A stretch of DNA of 64,000 nt from an uncultured Bacteroides sp. (GTDB lineage: Bacteria; Bacteroidota; Bacteroidia; Bacteroidales; Bacteroidaceae), in assembly GCA_947173895.1 (NCBI GenBank), contig CAMWGU010000001.1:23536-87535 (forward strand), given 5' to 3'. The notes beneath the pieces were generated by a model. It did no database searches and was not told the origin of the DNA. It was given only the letters and a program-made list of their open reading frames with translations. Numbering within the stretch: the stretch's first letter is position 1; each line of letters starts with the position of its first letter. Below, piece after piece: positions 27,557-39,071 of this stretch. A program made the translations under genes and the position numbers.

Positions 27557-27585
27557 CCTCATAAAAATATAGCCTGAATTTAAAT

Positions 27586-30150
27586 TCAATTAAACCAGCG
27601 AACATAGCAGAAGTCCTGACGGTGAGGCAGATCTACATTCTTGGGGAACATGCGATATGCCACCTTGAAACTTCCGGAGTTAGACAAACTATGTTTAACC
27701 TGGAACGTATACAAGTTACCTTCTTTCTTAATCACTTCCATCGGTTCTACAGAATAGATATGTTCTTTTCCTTCTGCATTAGTGAAGGTAGTTACCAATT
27801 CAATGCCTATTGCATCATCCAGTCCCTTCTCGTCCACAACATAAGTAACTGTATATTCCTTTCCGCTCTCGATGTTACCGGTTGACAACTCCTCTGACTT
27901 TTCACACGAAACGATTTCAATAGAATCCCAAAGTTCGGCCACCTTTTCTTTCCATGCAGCCACTTCCTTGGCCTTCGCATAATCGTTGGCAACCAACTCT
28001 TTGAAACGCTTAGCTTCCTTCGTATAGAATTTTGTATAGTAATCGTCCAACTGACGCTTCATGGTATAATGAGGAGCCACCTGAGCAATAGAATTCTTGA
28101 TAGTCTTCACCCAACCTTCAGAATACCCCTTGCGGTTACGAGCATAATACAACGGCAGGATTTCATTTTCTAGAATGCTATAGATAGTAGCAGCATCCAA
28201 CTGATCCTGGTGCTCCTGATTCTGATAAGTACGTTTTTCTGTCAACGCCCATCCGGCACCTTCACGATAACCTTCCAGCCACCATCCGTCAAGCACAGAG
28301 AAGTTGATAACACCGTTCATTAAAGCTTTCTCGCCAGATGTACCCGATGCCTCCAAAGGACGTGTCGGGGTGTTCATCCAAATATCAACACCGGAAACCA
28401 GACGACGAGCCAACTGCATGTCATAGTTTTCCAAGAAGATAATCTTGCCCAAAAATTCCGGACGACGAGAGATCTCCACAATCTTCTTGATCAATCCTTG
28501 GCCGGCACCATCGTGCGGATGAGCCTTTCCGGCAAACAGGAACTGTACCGGATAGTCGGGGTTATTGACAATTTTAGACAGACGCTCCAAATCGGTAAAC
28601 AACAGATGAGCACGCTTGTAAGTGGCAAAGCGACGTGCAAAACCAATCAGCAACGCATTCGGATTAATTTTCTCCATCAAGGAAACAATGCGTGAAGGAT
28701 CACCTTGGTTCTTCAGCCAGCTTTCGCTGAACTGCTTGCGGATATAGTCCACCAACTTATGCTTCAACGCTGTGCGGGTTTCCCATATTTCTTCATCAGG
28801 CACATTATAGATAGCTTCCCAGATCTTCTCATTGGACTGGTCTTCCAAAAAGTTGGGAGCGAAATACTTGCTATATAATTTCTTCCATTCTGTGGCACTC
28901 CATGTCGGGAAGTGTACACCATTGGTCACATAGCCCACATGGCTTTCCTCGGGGAAGTAACCCTTCCAAATGCCAGAGAACATTTCTTGAGAAACTTTTC
29001 CGTGCAACCAACTCACACCATTTACTTCTTGGCATGTGTTGCAAGCAAATGTAGACATACAGAAACGTTCACCCGCATCTCCCGGATTGATACGACCCAA
29101 ATCCATCAAATCTTGCCATGAAATGCCCATACGTTGCGGATAACCGCCCATATATTTTCCGAACAAACCTTCATCAAAATAGTCATGACCGGCAGGAACC
29201 GGAGTATGAACAGTATATAAAGAAGAAGAACGAACCACTTCCAAAGCCTGGTCAAATGTCAGCCCCTCCTCTACGTAATCGCACAGACGCTGAACATTAC
29301 ACAACGCTGCATGTCCTTCATTGCAGTGATAAACATCTTTCTTGATGCCTAGCTTCTTCAGCAGCAATACACCACCGATACCTAACAGAATCTCTTGTTT
29401 CAAACGGTTCTCCCAGTCGCCACCATACAGTTGATAAGTGATAGGACGATCGAACTCACTGTTCATTTCGTTGTCAGTATCCAGCAAATACAAAGGAACA
29501 CGTCCCACATTCACCTTCCATACGTATGCATGAACAAAATAGTTCAGATAAGGAACATCAATCACCATCGGCAGACCGTTTTCATCCATTACGCGTTCGA
29601 TAGGCAGACTTCCAAAATTCTGTGATTCATAGTTAGCAATCTGCTGACCATCCATTGAAAGACTTTGGCTAAAGTATCCGTAACGGTACAAAAAGCCCAC
29701 ACCGCACATATCTACATTACTGTCTGATGCCTCTTTCAGGTAGTCACCGGCCAAGATTCCCAAACCACCGGAATAGATTTTCAAAACATGTGTCAATCCA
29801 TACTCCATACAGAAATAAGCGACAGAAGGACGATTGCTGTCCGGCTTTACATCTACATAAGCTCTAAACTTGGCATACACATCGTTCATGCGCTTTACAA
29901 TCACCTTATCCTGAGTTAAGGCCTCCAGCTTTTCATAGCTCAAACGTTCCAACAAGGCAACCGGATTCTGGCCTACCTCTTTCCAAGTAGCAGGATCCAA
30001 ATCCTTGAACAACTCTGTAGCTTCATAATTCCATGCCCACCAGATGTTACGAGCCATTTCCTCCAACTTCTTCAGTTCTTCAGGGATGTGTGATTTTACT
30101 GTAACTTCCTTCCAATTAGGAGTATTCGCATTACTTACTTTGATTTTCAT
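27586..30150 (-). CDS. glgP: Alpha-glucan (glycogen) phosphorylase, short form
   Basis: Releases glucose-1-phosphate from alpha-1,4-glucan ends in the cytoplasm, with pyridoxal phosphate as cofactor (GT35). The 854-residue protein belongs to the short bacterial/archaeal-type branch: it opens with an N-terminal domain ([20 protein letters not shown]), then AYFCMEYGL and a [16 protein letters not shown] segment, and [11 protein letters not shown] near 600-610 carries the PLP lysine. Roughly the last 110 residues form an added beta domain. I start at ATG 30150, not the TTG three codons upstream, because MKIKVSN is the usual opening. It follows the synthase after 29 bases. Confidence 0.93.
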   Translation of the reverse strand: MKIKVSNANTPNWKEVTVKSHIPEELKKLEEMARNIWWAWNYEATELFKDLDPATWKEVGQNPVALLERLSYEKLEALTQDKVIVKRMNDVYAKFRAYVDVKPDSNRPSVAYFCMEYGLTHVLKIYSGGLGILAGDYLKEASDSNVDMCGVGFLYRYGYFSQSLSMDGQQIANYESQNFGSLPIERVMDENGLPMVIDVPYLNYFVHAYVWKVNVGRVPLYLLDTDNEMNSEFDRPITYQLYGGDWENRLKQEILLGIGGVLLLKKLGIKKDVYHCNEGHAALCNVQRLCDYVEEGLTFDQALEVVRSSSLYTVHTPVPAGHDYFDEGLFGKYMGGYPQRMGISWQDLMDLGRINPGDAGERFCMSTFACNTCQEVNGVSWLHGKVSQEMFSGIWKGYFPEESHVGYVTNGVHFPTWSATEWKKLYSKYFAPNFLEDQSNEKIWEAIYNVPDEEIWETRTALKHKLVDYIRKQFSESWLKNQGDPSRIVSLMEKINPNALLIGFARRFATYKRAHLLFTDLERLSKIVNNPDYPVQFLFAGKAHPHDGAGQGLIKKIVEISRRPEFLGKIIFLENYDMQLARRLVSGVDIWMNTPTRPLEASGTSGEKALMNGVINFSVLDGWWLEGYREGAGWALTEKRTYQNQEHQDQLDAATIYSILENEILPLYYARNRKGYSEGWVKTIKNSIAQVAPHYTMKRQLDDYYTKFYTKEAKRFKELVANDYAKAKEVAAWKEKVAELWDSIEIVSCEKSEELSTGNIESGKEYTVTYVVDEKGLDDAIGIELVTTFTNAEGKEHIYSVEPMEVIKKEGNLYTFQVKHSLSNSGSFKVAYRMFPKNVDLPHRQDFCYVRWFN

Positions 30151-30179
30151 GTCTCTCAAATTATTTGTTAATTTATTAA

Positions 30180-31850
30180 TTAGCTATTCATAACAAGCCT
30201 TTTATGCGCATTACGCAATGCAATATCATAGGCTTCATAATAATATTGAATAAAATGCTTCCACAATGCCTTTTCGGCAATATCAGCCGCATTCTTACGC
30301 ATTGCCTTGATTACACTTTCAGAAGATCCTGAGAAATCCGAAATTGTGTCCTTTATCATATCGGCCACTTCCGAATAATTATAGTCCGAACGGTGAATGA
30401 CCTTCACGCCATCTTTCAGCTCACCATATTTACCCTTCAACGAATTTACCCACAGGCCGAATCCTGCCAAGTCAGTAGTAATAGTAGGCACGTGAAACGC
30501 CACACTCTCTAGCGGAGTATATCCCCATGGCTCATAATAAGAAGGATAGACACTTAAATCGTTACCCAATACCAAGTCATAATATTCCATATTCAGGATA
30601 CCATCCTTTCCGTTCAGATAACAAGGAACAAAAATAACCTTCACCTTGGAGTCCGCCGAATTGGACATACCCAAATATTTCATCATATCAAGCACCTGAT
30701 CATGGCTCATGTTGTGAAGCCAATGAGAGATGAACGGACATTCCAACGGAGTTGTAAAGGTTTCCTTGCTCTTCATGCGTTCAATCAAATCTTCACGAGG
30801 GTCTCCCACCCATCCCGGCACATTAATAAACGCCAGCACTTCTTTTTTCAGATTCTTATCGCGAGTCAGACGATTCAATGCCTCCAAATAAACATTGATA
30901 CCTTTGTTCTTAAACTCATAACGGCCGCTTGTGCCCACAATCAGCGTATCATCGCCCAATGTCAATCCCAGCAACTTGTTTGCCAAATTCAGCATGGCGG
31001 CACGGGCCTTCTTACGTTTGGCGGCAAATGTACGCCCCTGTGGAACGAAATCATCTTCAAAACCGTTCATCAGTATCACATCGGCCGATTTGTCCAACAA
31101 TTCCTTGCATTCATTATCTGTAATTTCGCTGACCGTAGTAAAACAATCCACATGGTGTGCAGTCTGCTTTTCAATGGAATGCTTGGCTTCCATATTAAGC
31201 TCGCGAGCCATCTGGTCGCCATTATAAGCAAATAAATAATCGTAAAGAGGTTTATTATTTCCGGCGATAGAACGCCCAATAGAAGTAGCGTGGGTAGTAA
31301 AGATAGTGGCTATTTCAGGTATTGCCTTCTGCAAATAAAGAGCTCCCATACCTGTCATCCATTCATGCGCCTGATAAACGACCTTGTCATTCTCAGTTAA
31401 GTTGAACCGATAGAAACTTTCAACCACCTTCCCCGCCGCGTATGAAAACATAGACGCTTCATCATAATCGCCATAAGCATGGAGCGAATCAACTCCAAAA
31501 TCTTCCCACATTCGACCGTAAATTTCATTTCTCATAGAGAAAAAAGGATAGAAATCCACCAAAATAACCATCGGCTCTCCCGGGATATTCCAACGGCCTA
31601 CACGAACTTTTAACCCGTCTTTTCGCAAAGCGTGTTCACGCCATGCAACACAAAGGTTCTCATTTTCACAGAATAAAGGATTTTCTTTTCCGACCCAAAA
31701 ATCGGGTCCAATGAAAAAGACCTTGTCTCTGAATGCTTCCTGCAGTGTTTTTGCCCTAGTGGACAACACTGTATAAATCCCCCCTACTTTATTACATACC
31801 TCCCAACTCGCTTCGAAGATATAATCAGGGGCTAACAATTCTTTTGCCAT
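30180..31850 (-). CDS. Glycogen synthase of the eukaryotic (GT3) type
   Basis: Builds alpha-1,4-glucan in the cytoplasm. The opening [21 protein letters not shown] (residues 13-33) resembles yeast and animal glycogen synthases, not the KVGGLADV form of bacterial GlgA. The GT-B fold continues with the donor-site segment [13 protein letters not shown] near 445-457, whose two glutamates are typical of retaining GT3/GT5 enzymes. By family this predicts UDP-glucose as donor. At 556 residues it lacks the arginine-rich regulatory tail of eukaryotic enzymes. It is co-transcribed with the phosphorylase that degrades its product, from a -7 element at 31877-31884. No glgB or glgC is in the window. Confidence 0.9.
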   Translation of the reverse strand: MAKELLAPDYIFEASWEVCNKVGGIYTVLSTRAKTLQEAFRDKVFFIGPDFWVGKENPLFCENENLCVAWREHALRKDGLKVRVGRWNIPGEPMVILVDFYPFFSMRNEIYGRMWEDFGVDSLHAYGDYDEASMFSYAAGKVVESFYRFNLTENDKVVYQAHEWMTGMGALYLQKAIPEIATIFTTHATSIGRSIAGNNKPLYDYLFAYNGDQMARELNMEAKHSIEKQTAHHVDCFTTVSEITDNECKELLDKSADVILMNGFEDDFVPQGRTFAAKRKKARAAMLNLANKLLGLTLGDDTLIVGTSGRYEFKNKGINVYLEALNRLTRDKNLKKEVLAFINVPGWVGDPREDLIERMKSKETFTTPLECPFISHWLHNMSHDQVLDMMKYLGMSNSADSKVKVIFVPCYLNGKDGILNMEYYDLVLGNDLSVYPSYYEPWGYTPLESVAFHVPTITTDLAGFGLWVNSLKGKYGELKDGVKVIHRSDYNYSEVADMIKDTISDFSGSSESVIKAMRKNAADIAEKALWKHFIQYYYEAYDIALRNAHKRLVMNS

Positions 31851-31876
31851 CTATGTAACTAATCTTAATTCGGATG

Positions 31877-31884
31877 CAAAGGTA
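31877..31884 (-). promoter_or_regulatory. -7 promoter element for the glycogen operon
   Basis: TACCTTTG on the minus strand, 27 bases upstream of the synthase ATG. Confidence 0.55.
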
Positions 31885-32043
31885 CATATTTTCAGTGAGA
31901 TAATAAAGTTTTTTAGCAACTTTATGTTATTCAGACAATTTCTGACTTAATATTTGCTATCCTGTTCTTACATTCTTCACTTAAAAAAGCAGATATAGGC
32001 TACAATAATTACTATTTTTAGGATCTTGCCTTACACTAAAACA

Positions 32044-32087
32044 AAAAAGTAGCCATTCCCACAAAATCAGGGGAATAACTACTTTTT
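32044..32087 (-). terminator. Terminator of the V-ATPase operon
   Basis: AAAAAGTAG-TTATTCCC arms pair with GGGAATGGCTACTTTTT across a ten-base loop; the minus strand then reads TTTTTTG. It lies 21 bases past the rotor-subunit stop. Confidence 0.8.
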
Positions 32088-32108
32088 GTCATGCAAGCGC
32101 TATAAATC

Positions 32109-32534
<426 letters not shown>

Positions 32535-32570
32535 CTAATTTTTATTTGTTGTTTCTTAATTTATTGTTTT

Positions 32571-34400
32571 TTATTTATTCTTCACCACCGAGAAAGGATT
32601 GTAAGCTTTCCCCTTACCATCATACCCGGAATTCTTGAAATATTCCACAAAAGTCAGACGAAGCGGATGGACGAATGCACTCAGGCAAGACATGGCTATA
32701 TTCAAAGCATGTCCGAACACCAGAATCAGTCCGCAGAACAGCCATCCCAACGAAGGACCTACCGCATCATTCACCATAAAGGCAAGCTGATTAAATACTC
32801 CACCCAACATACCGCCTGCCAGTCCTAAAGCATATAAACGGATGTAGGACAAAATATCTCCCATCAAGCCGGTCGCCATATTGTAGGTGTCCCACAAGCC
32901 GGCGCCAATATTGACAAATACATTGCGATGAAGGTCGTTCAGCAGATAAATGCCAATAGCAGATACACTGCCAATCACAATAAACGCCCATGTGGAAACT
33001 TCTTTCGATATGACTTCGAAAAAAGAAAGTCCGCCCGTACATACAAATCCCACAACCAGTAACAACCATCCCCAGGCGCTGAGCGACTCCTTAAAGCCAT
33101 AACGTACCGCAGAACTTATTGCCTTCACAGCCATGGCAATGCAAATATGAACGACTCCTATCAATAGAGCCAGCAGCATTTGCTTGTCATATCCGGTATC
33201 GCCAATCTTTCCTACCACCATAAACTGTTTTACACTATCCGGCAGATCCAGGTCGAACAGAGAAACTCCAAAGAATGTTCCCAGCACAGCACCAATCACC
33301 GTAGTAGCAATACCCAATGTGATGACTAGATTCATCATACCGGCCAACGATACCGACAGTTTCTTCTTCAGAAAGAATCCCAACAAGACCAAAATGACAC
33401 CATAACCGGCATCTCCCATACAGAAGCCAAAAAACAGCGTGAAAAACGGGGCCACAAGAGGAGTAGGATCAAACTCCGCATAGTCCGGCATACCATACAT
33501 GCGCACAAGCACTTCATACATACGAGTGAAAGCATTGTTTTTCAGCTTAATAGGAGCATTATCGTTCCGATTAGCGTTTCTTATCTCATAATAAACACCA
33601 CTCTTTTCAAGCAAGTTGCGGACTTCCGCTTCATTTTCCTCCGGAATCCAACCTTCCAACAACATCACCGACCCTTCGGCCATTCGTTCGCTGTTCAGTT
33701 TTACCTGCAACAAATCGATTTCACCCTGCATGCTGGAATTGTAATACTCCATCGTACGATAATAAATGTGACAGAATGTTTTCAATTCATCTTCCGCACA
33801 CGATATTTCCCGCTGCGTTTCCACACATTTACCCTTCAACTCAGACAAGCTAAATTCAGGCAACTTCACCTGTTCAATGTCCAAACGAGCAGGAGCAGAA
33901 GTTACGGTCACAAAATAAACAGACTTGCCGGTCTTCTTTATTGTTATCGCATTGTAACGCTCCTCCCATGACTCGTCATACTCCTTGTCCTGACAGGTGT
34001 AAAACTGGACGTACCAGCCATTCTTTGCCAGTTCGCCAATCGTATTCCAGTCAAAATCGCCCCACACTTCCATTGAAAGCATGCTCTTTTCTAGCACGAC
34101 CAACCGCTGCTTCAGTTCTTGCAATCGTGCCTGCAAGCGGTCAAACCTCTGCCACAGAACATCGGCTGACTCTTCGGTATGCAACGCTTCATCCACCTGC
34201 TTGTCGGCCAAAGAGAACATGGAAAACAGCAACGACTTATACGAAGCTCGCTTCTGCATGAAAGCCTGCAAGTTTTCATCCATTTCGCCTGTTTGTCTTT
34301 CAGCAATATGTATGACGCCCAAATTGCGGATATCCTGCAAAAATTGTTCGTATTCCTTATGATAAATAAGGAAAGTCAACTTCTTCATTTTCGTAATCAT
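32571..34400 (-). CDS. ntpI: V-type ATPase subunit I (stator a-subunit)
   Basis: The membrane stator subunit that carries the ion half-channels. It has 609 residues: an N-terminal cytoplasmic part with coiled coils (to about 330) and a C-terminal part with seven or eight transmembrane helices. The essential arginine lies in DILSYIRLYALGLAGG near residue 521. The start overlaps the end of subunit D by four bases (ATGA). Confidence 0.94.
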   Translation of the reverse strand: MITKMKKLTFLIYHKEYEQFLQDIRNLGVIHIAERQTGEMDENLQAFMQKRASYKSLLFSMFSLADKQVDEALHTEESADVLWQRFDRLQARLQELKQRLVVLEKSMLSMEVWGDFDWNTIGELAKNGWYVQFYTCQDKEYDESWEERYNAITIKKTGKSVYFVTVTSAPARLDIEQVKLPEFSLSELKGKCVETQREISCAEDELKTFCHIYYRTMEYYNSSMQGEIDLLQVKLNSERMAEGSVMLLEGWIPEENEAEVRNLLEKSGVYYEIRNANRNDNAPIKLKNNAFTRMYEVLVRMYGMPDYAEFDPTPLVAPFFTLFFGFCMGDAGYGVILVLLGFFLKKKLSVSLAGMMNLVITLGIATTVIGAVLGTFFGVSLFDLDLPDSVKQFMVVGKIGDTGYDKQMLLALLIGVVHICIAMAVKAISSAVRYGFKESLSAWGWLLLVVGFVCTGGLSFFEVISKEVSTWAFIVIGSVSAIGIYLLNDLHRNVFVNIGAGLWDTYNMATGLMGDILSYIRLYALGLAGGMLGGVFNQLAFMVNDAVGPSLGWLFCGLILVFGHALNIAMSCLSAFVHPLRLTFVEYFKNSGYDGKGKAYNPFSVVKNK

Positions 34401-35002
34401 GCCTCTGCCTCCTTTCTTTTCTCTTGAATCGACTTCAGGATCTTCTGCGATGATTTGGACAAGTTTTCCTCATCCTCCATAAAACGTTTAATCTTTCGCA
34501 AGGCGTCCTGATATCCGGGTATCTGCACCTTCTCAAAAAGGTTCACTTTCTGAGTGGTTTTCTTACGTGCATGTTCCAGCAGGTTCAGTTTGGCAAGTAT
34601 AAACTCCCTTTCGATAGCTGTCTGTGCCAGTCCTTTCAACAAATGTATCCCGTCGGAATACCACTTCGGACTGTTAAACAGGCTATAGGGACGAATGTCG
34701 AATTCTACGTTCTCCAACAAGGGGACCCGCACACCGGCAATCTTCTTTACGCCCAAATGAACATCACTCACTTTTATTAATGAAGCATCAAACTCATTCC
34801 AAAGTGCGAACATGGCCTCGTATGCCTGAATCTGCTGTTCAAGCCTTTCCTCCAACTCTACAGCTTCAGTCTTGCATTTCTTTACTTCCATGCGTAGAGC
34901 ACTCTCCTTATTCTTAATGATAGGAAGCGTACGCACACGGACCTTTAGTTGCTTTTCAAGCTGTTGCAATGAGGTCTTGTTATATTGAAACTTTATTGCC
35001 AT
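34397..35002 (-). CDS. ntpD: V-type ATPase subunit D (central shaft)
   Basis: The coiled-coil central-stalk subunit that couples ATP hydrolysis to rotor turning. The 201-residue sequence starts with FQYNKTSLQQLEKQLKVR, typical of the family, and is mostly long amphipathic helices at the N- and C-termini. It overlaps subunit I by four bases and follows subunit B by 14. Confidence 0.92.
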   Translation of the reverse strand: MAIKFQYNKTSLQQLEKQLKVRVRTLPIIKNKESALRMEVKKCKTEAVELEERLEQQIQAYEAMFALWNEFDASLIKVSDVHLGVKKIAGVRVPLLENVEFDIRPYSLFNSPKWYSDGIHLLKGLAQTAIEREFILAKLNLLEHARKKTTQKVNLFEKVQIPGYQDALRKIKRFMEDEENLSKSSQKILKSIQEKRKEAEA

Positions 35003-35016
35003 GTTTCTCTGTCAAT

Positions 35017-36339
35017 TTATTGTTTTACCCAATGCTGATCCACCAGTTCCTTCTTGATATTGACTTCTTCCGGCTTAAAGTATTTGCTGAACAATTCCCA
35101 TGTAACATCCAGCATTTCAGTAGTATCCAAATTCACATCAATAGCCAGCAACTGGTTGGCATAATCTTTGGCGAACGCCAAGGTACGCTCATCATAATTA
35201 GTCAGGTCGAAACCGTTCTCCATCTTGGTCTTGGCATTAGCAGCATCGGCATACAAACGCACAGCAGCATTCATCACCTGCGGATGATCCTTACGGGTCT
35301 TCTTACCGCTTACTAACTGTTTCAAACGAGACAACGAACGGAACGGGTCAACGATAACCTTACCGATATCACTGTCACGGCGCAAGAACAACTGGCCTTC
35401 GGTGATATAACCTGTATTGTCAGGAACAGCATGTGTGATATCGCCTCCGCTCAAAGTAGTTACCGCAATGATGGTGATGGAACCACCTGCAGGGAATTGA
35501 ACCGCTTTTTCATAGATCTTCGCCAAATCCGAATAGAGCGAACCCGGCATAGAATCCTTAGACGGAATCTGGTCCATACGATTGGACACAATAGCCAGCG
35601 CATCGGCATAACTAGTCATATCGGTCAGCAAAACCAAAACCTTCTGATTATGCTCCACCGCAAAATATTCGGCAGCCGTCAGTGCCATGTCCGGAATCAA
35701 CAGACGTTCTACCGGCGGATTTTCCGTGGTATTCACAAAACTAATGATACGATCGAGTGCACCGGCATTAGAGAATACATTTTTAAAATACAAATAATCA
35801 TCGTTGGTCATACCCATACCACCTAGAATAATCTTGTCGGTTTCGGCACGCAACGCCACATTGGCCATCACCTGATTAAACGGCTGGTCCGGATCAGCAA
35901 AGAACGGGATCTTTTGTCCCGACACCAGTGTGTTGTTCAAATCAATACCTGCAATACCGGTAGCAATCAGTTCCGACGGTTGCTTGCGACGAACCGGATT
36001 AACAGACGGACCGCCGATAGGAACTTCCTGTCCCTCAATATCCGGTCCTCCGTCAATCGGATCTCCGAAAGCGTTGAAAAAACGTCCGGCCAACTGTTCG
36101 CTCACTTTCAGTGTAGGCGATTTACCCAGAAATACGACCTCGGCATTTGTCGGGATACCTTCCGTTCCCTCAAACACCTGCAGAGTCACCTCGTCGCCCA
36201 TGATCTTTACCACCTGGGCCAACTTTCCATTAACCATTGCCAATTCATCATAGCCCACTCCTGAAGCCTTCAGTGAACAAGTAGCCTTGGTGATCTGGCT
36301 GATCTTAGTATATATCTTTTGAAATGCTTTTGTTGCCAT
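35017..36339 (-). CDS. ntpB: V-type ATPase non-catalytic subunit B
   Basis: The regulatory nucleotide-binding subunit of the A3B3 head, 440 residues. Recognisable family segments include GRFFNAFGDPIDGGP (about 85-99), LNNTLVSGQKIPFF (about 133), and the LTDMTSYADALR-like LTDMTSYADALAIVSNRMDQIPS near 236-258. It has no canonical Walker A, as expected for B. A 113-base gap separates it from the A gene upstream, larger than elsewhere in this operon. Confidence 0.95.
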   Translation of the reverse strand: MATKAFQKIYTKISQITKATCSLKASGVGYDELAMVNGKLAQVVKIMGDEVTLQVFEGTEGIPTNAEVVFLGKSPTLKVSEQLAGRFFNAFGDPIDGGPDIEGQEVPIGGPSVNPVRRKQPSELIATGIAGIDLNNTLVSGQKIPFFADPDQPFNQVMANVALRAETDKIILGGMGMTNDDYLYFKNVFSNAGALDRIISFVNTTENPPVERLLIPDMALTAAEYFAVEHNQKVLVLLTDMTSYADALAIVSNRMDQIPSKDSMPGSLYSDLAKIYEKAVQFPAGGSITIIAVTTLSGGDITHAVPDNTGYITEGQLFLRRDSDIGKVIVDPFRSLSRLKQLVSGKKTRKDHPQVMNAAVRLYADAANAKTKMENGFDLTNYDERTLAFAKDYANQLLAIDVNLDTTEMLDVTWELFSKYFKPEEVNIKKELVDQHWVKQ

Positions 36340-36452
36340 CTATTTATTTACAATTTAGCAATTTACAATTTACATTTTTTTCTTTTTCCTTTTTACCGCC
36401 CGCAAGTCTTCACAAACATCCTGCTTTACGAGGGATAAAACGGCACATTCTG

Positions 36453-38207
36453 TCAAATCTTTCGCTCGGCAACCAGCTCCTGCAACTGTTTGTTGAACTC
36501 TTCATACTGCTCAGACTTGTACTTGGCATAATTCATCTGCTTGCAGAGGTTGATCATTTTTTTGAAATAATCCATTACTTCAAGGAAAGTGTCGAACCTA
36601 AATTCAGTATGACAAATGTCGATCACCATATTCAAGATATCCTCCTGACGTTCCATCGGAGTCACAGAATCCACTTCATCAAAAGCATCCTGTTGTAGAA
36701 TCACAAAGTCTATCAACTCTGATTTCCAAAATATCACATGATATTCTACAGGCACACCATCATCACCCAAAATATTAATTTGCTCGGCAATTTCCTTACC
36801 ACGAAGCAATCTTGTCTTGATCTCATTTACCTTTCCGATCCATTCGCTATTGATACGTTTGGTTATATAATCTTCAAACTCAGGATATTCCAGATATTTT
36901 GAATAAGAATCAATTGGATTAACTGCCGGATAACGTTTCTTGTCGGCACGTTCCTGTTCCAATGCATAGAAGCAGCGAGCCACTTTTTTGGTGTTCTCTG
37001 TCACAGGTTCTTTCAGGTTACCACCGGCCGGAGACACAGTACCAATGAAGGTAATGGAACCAGTCTCTCCATTATTCAGGTACACATATCCCGCACGACC
37101 ATAGAAATTAGAGATAATAGCCGAAATGTCCATCGGGAACGCATCCGGACCAGGCAATTCTTCCATACGGTTTGACATCTCACGCAACGCCTGCGCCCAA
37201 CGCGAAGTAGAATCGGCCATCAGCAAAACTTTCAACCCCATAGCACGATAATATTCCGAAATGGTCATAGCTGTATACACCGATGCTTCACGCGCAGCCA
37301 CCGGCATGTTCGACGTATTGGCGATAATAATGGTACGCTCCATCAGTTTTCGTCCTGTGTGCGGGTCAACTAGTTCGGGGAATTCCGTAAAGATTTCTAC
37401 GACCTCGTTTGCACGCTCACCACAAGCGGCAATAATCACAATATCGGCTTCCGCCTGTTTGGAAATAGCATGCTGAAGCACCGTCTTCCCTGTACCGAAC
37501 GGACCGGGAATAAATCCTGTTCCTCCCTCTACAATGGGGTTCACCGTATCAATGACACGCACACCGGTTTCCAGCAATTTATAAGGACGTGGTTTCTCCT
37601 TATAATTAGTCATAGCCTTCTTCACCGGCCATTTCTGAATCATATTCACCGGAATATCTTTTCCGTCTTTATCAGTCAGCACCACTACGGTATGCTCAAT
37701 GGTATAGTCGCCTTCGGAAACAATCGATTTCACTTTATAAGTACCTGTCAGTTGGAACGGCACCATAATTTTCAGCGGCTGAAAGTTCTCATCCACTTGT
37801 CCCAACCAGGCCGAAGGCCCCACTTCATCGCCCACCTTAACCAGTGGTACAAAGTGCCATGCCTTTTCCTTGTCCAATGGATACGTATATTGTCCGCGTT
37901 TCAAAAACACTCCATCCATCTTGTCGAGGTCGTTTTGTAAACCGTCATAATTCTTAGACAACATACCCGGACCTAAAGTCACTTCAAGCATGTGTCCAGT
38001 AAATTCAGCCTCGGCACCCACCTTCAGTCCACGTGTGCTTTCAAACACCTGTACATACACATTGCTGCCTACTACCTTAATAACCTCTGCCATCAACTGG
38101 TCTCCGCCAGTCAGAATGTAACAAATCTCATTCTGAGCTACCGGCCCGTCAACGGTAAGAGTAACCATGTTGGCAATTACGCCACTAACAGTTCCTTTTG
38201 TTGCCAT
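36453..38207 (-). CDS. ntpA: V-type ATPase catalytic subunit A
   Basis: The catalytic ATPase subunit, 584 residues. Walker A GPFGTGKT is at 235-242, with the catalytic-glutamate segment GERANEVVE about 20 residues later and the SRWAQALREMS signature near 339-349. The non-homologous region specific to A subunits lies between about 115 and 200. It starts 18 bases after the DUF2764 gene. Confidence 0.96.
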   Translation of the reverse strand: MATKGTVSGVIANMVTLTVDGPVAQNEICYILTGGDQLMAEVIKVVGSNVYVQVFESTRGLKVGAEAEFTGHMLEVTLGPGMLSKNYDGLQNDLDKMDGVFLKRGQYTYPLDKEKAWHFVPLVKVGDEVGPSAWLGQVDENFQPLKIMVPFQLTGTYKVKSIVSEGDYTIEHTVVVLTDKDGKDIPVNMIQKWPVKKAMTNYKEKPRPYKLLETGVRVIDTVNPIVEGGTGFIPGPFGTGKTVLQHAISKQAEADIVIIAACGERANEVVEIFTEFPELVDPHTGRKLMERTIIIANTSNMPVAAREASVYTAMTISEYYRAMGLKVLLMADSTSRWAQALREMSNRMEELPGPDAFPMDISAIISNFYGRAGYVYLNNGETGSITFIGTVSPAGGNLKEPVTENTKKVARCFYALEQERADKKRYPAVNPIDSYSKYLEYPEFEDYITKRINSEWIGKVNEIKTRLLRGKEIAEQINILGDDGVPVEYHVIFWKSELIDFVILQQDAFDEVDSVTPMERQEDILNMVIDICHTEFRFDTFLEVMDYFKKMINLCKQMNYAKYKSEQYEEFNKQLQELVAERKI

Positions 38208-38225
38208 ATATCTTTAATCTGTTTA

Positions 38226-39062
38226 TTATCTGAATTCTGCGGGAATCTGTACCTCGTCCTTCAGCTTGTCAATCATCTGACGGAACAATTCGCTTCCCTT
38301 TTCCTTATCCATTGAAATCCAGCGGCCGATCATTTCCAGTTTCAACAAGAACACGAAAATCCGCTCCACCGAAAAATAGTTGAAGAAGACAGCATCTTCC
38401 ATCCAGTTCCATTTCAATACATCTGTTTTCTTCTCTCTTTCCACCAAGTCCTCAATCTCACTGATACGAAGCACCTGCTCAAAATATCCCAACTCTTCTG
38501 TCAAACCGAAATCACGGGCATTCGATGTACGGATCATTTCGCTTACCTCTGTCTTTCCCACTACCACCTGCGACACGTCCATTCTATATTTACGTGCAGC
38601 CAAGGCAGCCAATATATTGTTGAGATTCAGATTAAACTCGAACCAGGAAGCAACAAACCGATTACCGCAATTCATGGCGTATGCATAATAATAAGCCGAC
38701 AACATATCCTCCGCACGATAGAGTTCATCGGCAGAAAGAGCTAGATAAGCAGCAATGAATTCATAAAAATAGGATGGATATTTCTTATTGGGAGTATCGC
38801 CTTCTCGCACCGAACCGACAAGTGCCAGCAATTCATCCTGCGAATAATTTCCCACAGGGTCAATCGCCGCCTCTTTATCTTTCAGCAACTTCAACAAATT
38901 GGCATTGTCGAATTTCAGATAAAACAGATCAATTAGCCTTTTATCTTTTTCCGACAATTCCGAATAGATCTCTGATTTAAAATTAGCCACTGTATAGTTC
39001 AATTTGCCGTCTTCCAATGAAAGGTCGGGCAAACCGGCCACCAGGCAATAATAATTTGTCAT
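38226..39062 (-). CDS. DUF2764 protein in the V-ATPase operon (subunit C candidate)
   Basis: A 278-residue soluble, mainly helical protein of the DUF2764 family. It occupies the place where enterococcal and archaeal operons encode subunit C, the rotor-shaft socket, and no C, F or G gene is found here. A similar order (E, DUF2764, A, B, D, I, K) occurs, as I recall, in Chlamydia and spirochaetes. The N-terminus (NYYCLVAGLPDLSL) has a YxxLVAxLP flavour seen in this family. A C-like role as connector between shaft and rotor ring is inference. It is nine bases after subunit E. Confidence 0.85.
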   Translation of the reverse strand: MTNYYCLVAGLPDLSLEDGKLNYTVANFKSEIYSELSEKDKRLIDLFYLKFDNANLLKLLKDKEAAIDPVGNYSQDELLALVGSVREGDTPNKKYPSYFYEFIAAYLALSADELYRAEDMLSAYYYAYAMNCGNRFVASWFEFNLNLNNILAALAARKYRMDVSQVVVGKTEVSEMIRTSNARDFGLTEELGYFEQVLRISEIEDLVEREKKTDVLKWNWMEDAVFFNYFSVERIFVFLLKLEMIGRWISMDKEKGSELFRQMIDKLKDEVQIPAEFR

Positions 39063-39071
39063 AGCTACGTC

